From the NCBI GenBank assembly GCA_006218045.1, contig VBWB01000007.1, forward strand, positions 1 through 64,000: a stretch of DNA of 64,000 nucleotides. Direction: 5' to 3'. Of this stretch, positions 60,992 to 64,000 are shown in pieces. A model generated the notes under the pieces. The model did not search any database, was not told the DNA's origin, and was given only the letters and a program-made list of their open reading frames with translations. Within the stretch, counting starts at the first letter, position 1. Each line of letters starts with the position of its first letter. Both the position numbers and the translations under genes were made by a program. This DNA is from Stygiobacter sp. GTDB taxonomy: Bacteria > Pseudomonadota > Alphaproteobacteria > Rhodospirillales > Magnetospirillaceae.

Positions 60992-61088
60992 TCCAGTGGG
61001 AGGAAACTCAGTTGCGGCTGCAGCACAGCGGTTCGTGTGAATAGAGCAACCGTCGACATGGGGAGGAGCTTACCGCAGGATTAAATAG

Positions 61089-61110
61089 AACGCAACGGTA
61101 TCGTTTTGTT
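61089..61110. promoter_or_regulatory. Candidate TetR operator between mipA and tetR genes
   Basis: AACGCAACGGTATCGTTTTGTT is an imperfect palindrome (16 of 22 positions symmetric) with core AACG-GTAT-CGTT. Such cores are typical of TetR-family sites. It lies about 100 bases from each divergent start. Confidence 0.6.
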
Positions 61111-61200
61111 TTTCCAAATTGCCAGGCTATGTGCTAGAAAGACAAAGTGAGGAAGCTTGCCGGGCCAACAGGCGGAAACCGGCAGTGCCAGAGAGCGATC

Positions 61201-61869
61201 ATGAAGCAGAGCAAGAAGATGCCACTCGAAGAAGCCAGCCCGCCGAAGCGGCCCTATGGGGGGCGGCCGTCGCTGAAGGAAGCCGAGCAACTGCATGATC
61301 GCATTCTCGACGCCGCCGCCGAACTGTTCGCCAAGCGCGGCTACGGCGAGACCAGCATCGAGGCCATTGCCGCCCATGCCGGCATCGGCAAGCTGACGCT
61401 CTACCGCCGCTTCGCCGACAAGGACGCCCTGTTTCAGGCCGTGGCGATTCGGATGTCCGAGCAGCGGCGCGCCGAGATGGCCAAGATCGGCGAGGGCGAG
61501 GGGAGCCTGTCGGACGTCCTCACCGCCGTCGGCCGCCGCCTGCTGGACATTGTCCTGTCGCCGGAATCGATCGCCTTCCATCGGATCGTGTTCGCGGACG
61601 CCGCGCGATTGCCGGAACTCTGCGCGCGCATGTACCAGGAGACACCGCCTGACGCTTCCAACCCGGTCCGCGCCATTTTTGGTCGCTTCGCCGACGATGG
61701 CTCACTCCGCGTCGGCGACGTCAACCTTCTGGACCAGCAGTTCATTCAGGCCATCATCGGCCAGCCGCTCCTGCAAACCCTGCTGGGCGGACCGGCGATG
61801 GGCGAGCGCGAACGGGAAAAACACGTCCGCAAGGCCGTCGATCTGTTTCTGAATGGCGCGGCCAAGTAA
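61201..61869 (+). CDS. TetR-family transcriptional regulator
   Basis: A 222-residue regulator. The DNA-binding domain is DRILDAAAELFAKRGYGETS, IEAIAAHAGIGKLTLYRRFA and DKDALFQAVAIRM. The ligand domain (about 95-220) resembles the AefR/TetR_C_7-like group (RRLLDIVLSPESIAFHRIVF, QQFIQAIIGQPLLQTLLGG). ATG 61201 is chosen from length and a weak GAGAG before it; an upstream GTG would add 18 unmatched residues. It probably controls the divergent MipA/OmpV and DUF3313 genes. Confidence 0.9.
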   Translation: MKQSKKMPLEEASPPKRPYGGRPSLKEAEQLHDRILDAAAELFAKRGYGETSIEAIAAHAGIGKLTLYRRFADKDALFQAVAIRMSEQRRAEMAKIGEGEGSLSDVLTAVGRRLLDIVLSPESIAFHRIVFADAARLPELCARMYQETPPDASNPVRAIFGRFADDGSLRVGDVNLLDQQFIQAIIGQPLLQTLLGGPAMGEREREKHVRKAVDLFLNGAAK

Positions 61870-62029
61870 GGGCGAGGGCCTGCCTTTCGAGACTGCGTAA
61901 GCTGGAGGAGGACGGCGGCAGCAGACGAGGGCCGGCAGAACTGGGTGCGGCGGTTCAATCCACTGGCCACCACACCAATCCACCACAGGCTAATGCGGCA
62001 GCGTGGGTAGGAATGTGGGTAGAAAACAA

Positions 62030-62053
62030 AAACCGCCCTCAGAGGGGCGGTTT
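62030..62053 (-). terminator. Terminator for tRNA-Ser
   Basis: On the minus strand AAACCGCCCC-TCTG-AGGGCGGTTTTTGTTTT: a strong stem with a T tail about 12 bases past the tRNA end. Confidence 0.9.
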
Positions 62054-62064
62054 GTCTATGTAAT

Positions 62065-62157
62065 TGGCGGAGGGAGAGGGATTCGAACCCTCGATACGCT
62101 TTTGACGTATACACACTTTCCAGGCGTGCGCCTTCGACCGCTCGGCCATCCCTCCGC
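62065..62157 (-). tRNA. tRNA-Ser (anticodon GGA)
   Basis: A 93-base class II tRNA with encoded CCA. Acceptor GCGGAGG pairs with CCTCCGC; the D-arm has TGGCCGAGCGGTCGAAGGC; the anticodon loop CTGGAAA holds GGA; a long variable arm (TGTATACGTCAAAAGCGTAT) and T-arm GAGGGTTCGAATCCCTC follow. Its 3' end faces the decayed strip with the IS3 remnant, the usual geometry for islands integrated at a tRNA end. Confidence 0.96.
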
Positions 62158-62344
62158 ATCGCCTGACCGGACGTTGCCCGGATCAGAGAGGCGGGAAAAT
62201 ACACGGAACCAGATGGGCCTGCAAGACCAAAGGCAAGGTCTGGTAAAAACTTGGGCGGGACGCGAAAACCGTTGAAATTTGGTCGTCTAGGGTGCAAACC
62301 TTATGATCTGAATTAAATGTCGATAAAATCCTTGCGGGGGCGTC

Positions 62345-62641
62345 ATGCTGCTGGGCCGTATCGTCGGATGGTTCCTGATCGCGGTAACCGTGATCATGGC
62401 GTCGGGGGACGCCGTTTTGGCCCTGGGGCCGGCGGATTATGCCGGTATCCTCACCGCCGACGTTATCACCTTGCTGGTGGGCGCAGCGCCTGAACCGGCG
62501 ATGGAACAAAGCCTGTTCGCCGCCCTCGAAGCGATGATCATGGAACTGCCGGCCTGGGTTGTGGTCGGCATGGCCGGCACCGCCGTTCTGGTGGCCAGCC
62601 GCAAGCGCAACAAGCGCTTCCGCTTCCGCCGCGCCGCCTGA
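62345..62641 (+). CDS. Small two-helix membrane protein, unknown
   Basis: A 98-residue protein with two hydrophobic segments (IVGWFLIAVTVIMASGDAVL and AWVVVGMAGTAVLVASRK) and a very basic tail (RKRNKRFRFRRAA). No family is recognised. The ATG follows GCGGGGG at a proper distance. The tail should lie in the cytoplasm. Confidence 0.68.
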   Translation: MLLGRIVGWFLIAVTVIMASGDAVLALGPADYAGILTADVITLLVGAAPEPAMEQSLFAALEAMIMELPAWVVVGMAGTAVLVASRKRNKRFRFRRAA

Positions 62642-62707
62642 TTCTTTCGATATTTCCGACCTTATCCAAAGCCCCCCACCTCTCGGGAGAGGGGGAAGCC
62701 GTCGGCG

Positions 62708-64000
62708 TCACGCCGCTTCCGACGAGGCGCGCTTGGGCAGGCTGAAATGGAAGGTGGTGCCCTGGCCCGGCACCGAGTCCAGCCAGATATCACCGCCGTG
62801 ACGGTGCACGATCTTGCGGCACAAAGCCAAGCCGATGCCGGTGCCGCCGAATTTCTCCCGCGTGTGCAGGCGCTGGAACACCAGGAAAATACGGTCGAAA
62901 TATTGCGGCTCGATGCCGATGCCGTTATCGGCGACGGAGAAGACCCAGCGCTCGGCCTCTTCCTCGGCCCAGATACGGATTTGCGGCACCACGTTGTCGC
63001 GCCGGTATTTCAGCCCGTTACCCATCAGGTTCTGTAACAGGCTGACCATCTGCACCTCATCGGCCATCACCTTGGGCAGGGGCTCGGCGGTGATGCGGGC
63101 GCCGGATTCCTGGATGGCGCGGGTCAGGTTGCCCTGGGCGACGGCGCAGACCCGATCCATCTCGGTGGCGGCGAAGGGGCGGCCGCGGGTGCCGACGCGG
63201 GAATATTCCAGCAGATCCTGGATCATCGCTTGCAGGCGCGAGGCGGCATCGACGGCGAAGCCGATGAACTGACGGCCGTCATCGTCGAGCTTGTCGTCAT
63301 AGCGGCGTTCCAGCAATTGCAGGAAGCTGGCGATGGTACGCAACGGCTCCTGCAAATCGTGCGACGCCACATAGGAAAACTGCTCCAACTCGGCGTTGGA
63401 GGTTTCCAGTTTGGCCGATTTCTCCATCAATTCGGCCTGATAACGTTCGCGGTCGGTGACGTCGTGGACGATGGCGTGCACGTATTGCCGTCCGTTCATG
63501 CGCACCGGTCCCATATGGACCTCGACCTCGCGCACCTCGCCCGACATCAGGCGATGGCGCGAGCGGAAGAATTGCTGTTCGCCACCGACACTGCGGGCCA
63601 GCACCTGCCGCAACTCCTCCTCGGCCATCAGCGAGACCTGACCGGCCCAGCGATTGCCGTCATCGGCGCCATAGCCATAATAGGCACAGGCGGCGGCATT
63701 GGCGTCGACGATCTTGCCGTTTTCCGGATCGATCAGCACCTTGACGGCGCTGGTGCGCTCGAACATCTCCCGATAGGTGCGCTCGCGCTCGGCCAACTGG
63801 CGCTGGGCGTCCTTTTGTTCGGTGATGTCGACGAAAATGCCGTTGAGAGCGACGGAGCCGTCGTCGCCGGGGCTGGGCGAGGCGGTGCATTTCCACCAGC
63901 GCGAATTGCCGTCGGCGGCGCCATAGCGCCCTTCCATCTGCCATTCGCCATCGGCGGCGGCGGCTTCCGCCATGGCCCGGGGCCAGGCCTGCAATTCCTC
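62708..64000 (-). CDS. PAS-containing sensor histidine kinase (5' end outside window)
   Basis: The minus-strand frame is open to the window end, so the start is beyond 64000. At least 428 residues are seen: the end of one PAS/PAC unit (GIFVDITEQKDAQRQLAER), a second PAS (MFERTSAVKVLIDPENGKIV; HAIVHDVTDRERYQAEL), HisKA with His in VASHDLQEPLRTIASF, and ATPase motifs LLQNLMGNGLKYR, DNGIGIEPQYFDRI and GGTGIGLALCRKIV. The kinase half is closely similar to that of the haem-motif kinase at 8.2-10.1 kb, so the two are paralogues of the phytochrome-like HisKA type. No response regulator is visible. Confidence 0.93.
   Translation of the reverse strand, partial: EELQAWPRAMAEAAAADGEWQMEGRYGAADGNSRWWKCTASPSPGDDGSVALNGIFVDITEQKDAQRQLAERERTYREMFERTSAVKVLIDPENGKIVDANAAACAYYGYGADDGNRWAGQVSLMAEEELRQVLARSVGGEQQFFRSRHRLMSGEVREVEVHMGPVRMNGRQYVHAIVHDVTDRERYQAELMEKSAKLETSNAELEQFSYVASHDLQEPLRTIASFLQLLERRYDDKLDDDGRQFIGFAVDAASRLQAMIQDLLEYSRVGTRGRPFAATEMDRVCAVAQGNLTRAIQESGARITAEPLPKVMADEVQMVSLLQNLMGNGLKYRRDNVVPQIRIWAEEEAERWVFSVADNGIGIEPQYFDRIFLVFQRLHTREKFGGTGIGLALCRKIVHRHGGDIWLDSVPGQGTTFHFSLPKRASSEAA

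Overview
The window looks like chromosomal DNA of a high-GC alphaproteobacterium, most likely order Rhodospirillales and close to Magnetospirillum. This rests on the gene repertoire (ethylmalonyl-CoA pathway, ArsR-methyltransferase next to metF, MeaB, a DUF1476 protein, PtsP), on codon use, and on dispersed palindromes built from CCCGCGCAGGCGGG. No database search was possible, so the genus is an inference. No magnetosome genes, phage modules, CRISPR arrays or rRNA genes were seen.

Layout. 1-3.4 kb: the tail of a chemoreceptor, then a molybdenum block (modE, a small Mop protein, a ModE-type operator and modA, without modBC beside it) and map, whose start codon lies in a perfect 15-bp hairpin. 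3.4-8.2 kb: a sulfur-trafficking group (YedE/TsuA-like transporter divergent from DsrE2-like, ribbon-helix-helix, TusA and SoxS-like thioredoxin genes), then a HbpS/GlcG protein, mog and a dihaem cytochrome c with an FNR-like box upstream. 8.2-18.5 kb: a haem-c-motif histidine kinase, ubiG, lysC, a nitronate monooxygenase-like gene, ptsP, a thioesterase, an enoyl-CoA hydratase and a RodZ-like protein with 33-bp tandem repeats. 18.5-25.3 kb: an N-terminally truncated arsC, a C-type lectin-like protein, and the ethylmalonyl-CoA block mcd (frameshifted), ccr and ecm, ending in a nested-palindrome MITE-like element. 25.4-32.5 kb: the methionine/one-carbon block metH, metF and ArsR-methyltransferase, then mlaA-mlaC. 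32.5-41.3 kb: a PilZ protein, tRNA-Ala, and a complete type I secretion locus (FecR/RTX substrate, TolC, ABC, HlyD). 41.3-50.1 kb: an M23 peptidase, ctaA, pmbA, a diguanylate cyclase, a receiver protein and several small regulators. 50.2-58.2 kb: a quinone reductase-like gene, lepA, two polysaccharide membrane proteins, rpmB, cheZ and meaB. 58.2-62.1 kb: a decayed, island-like strip with an IS3 transposase fragment, a DUF3313 lipoprotein, MipA/OmpV and TetR genes, ending at tRNA-Ser. 62.3-64 kb: a small membrane protein and a histidine kinase cut by the window end.

Working together: ccr, ecm, mcd and meaB serve acetyl-CoA assimilation through ethylmalonyl-CoA. metH and ecm both need B12. modE, mop, modA and mog serve molybdenum cofactor supply. 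TusA, DsrE2 and YedE form a probable thiosulfate/sulfane-sulfur relay. The T1SS locus carries its own substrate. Start sites were chosen from ribosome binding sites and family lengths and are inferences where stated.
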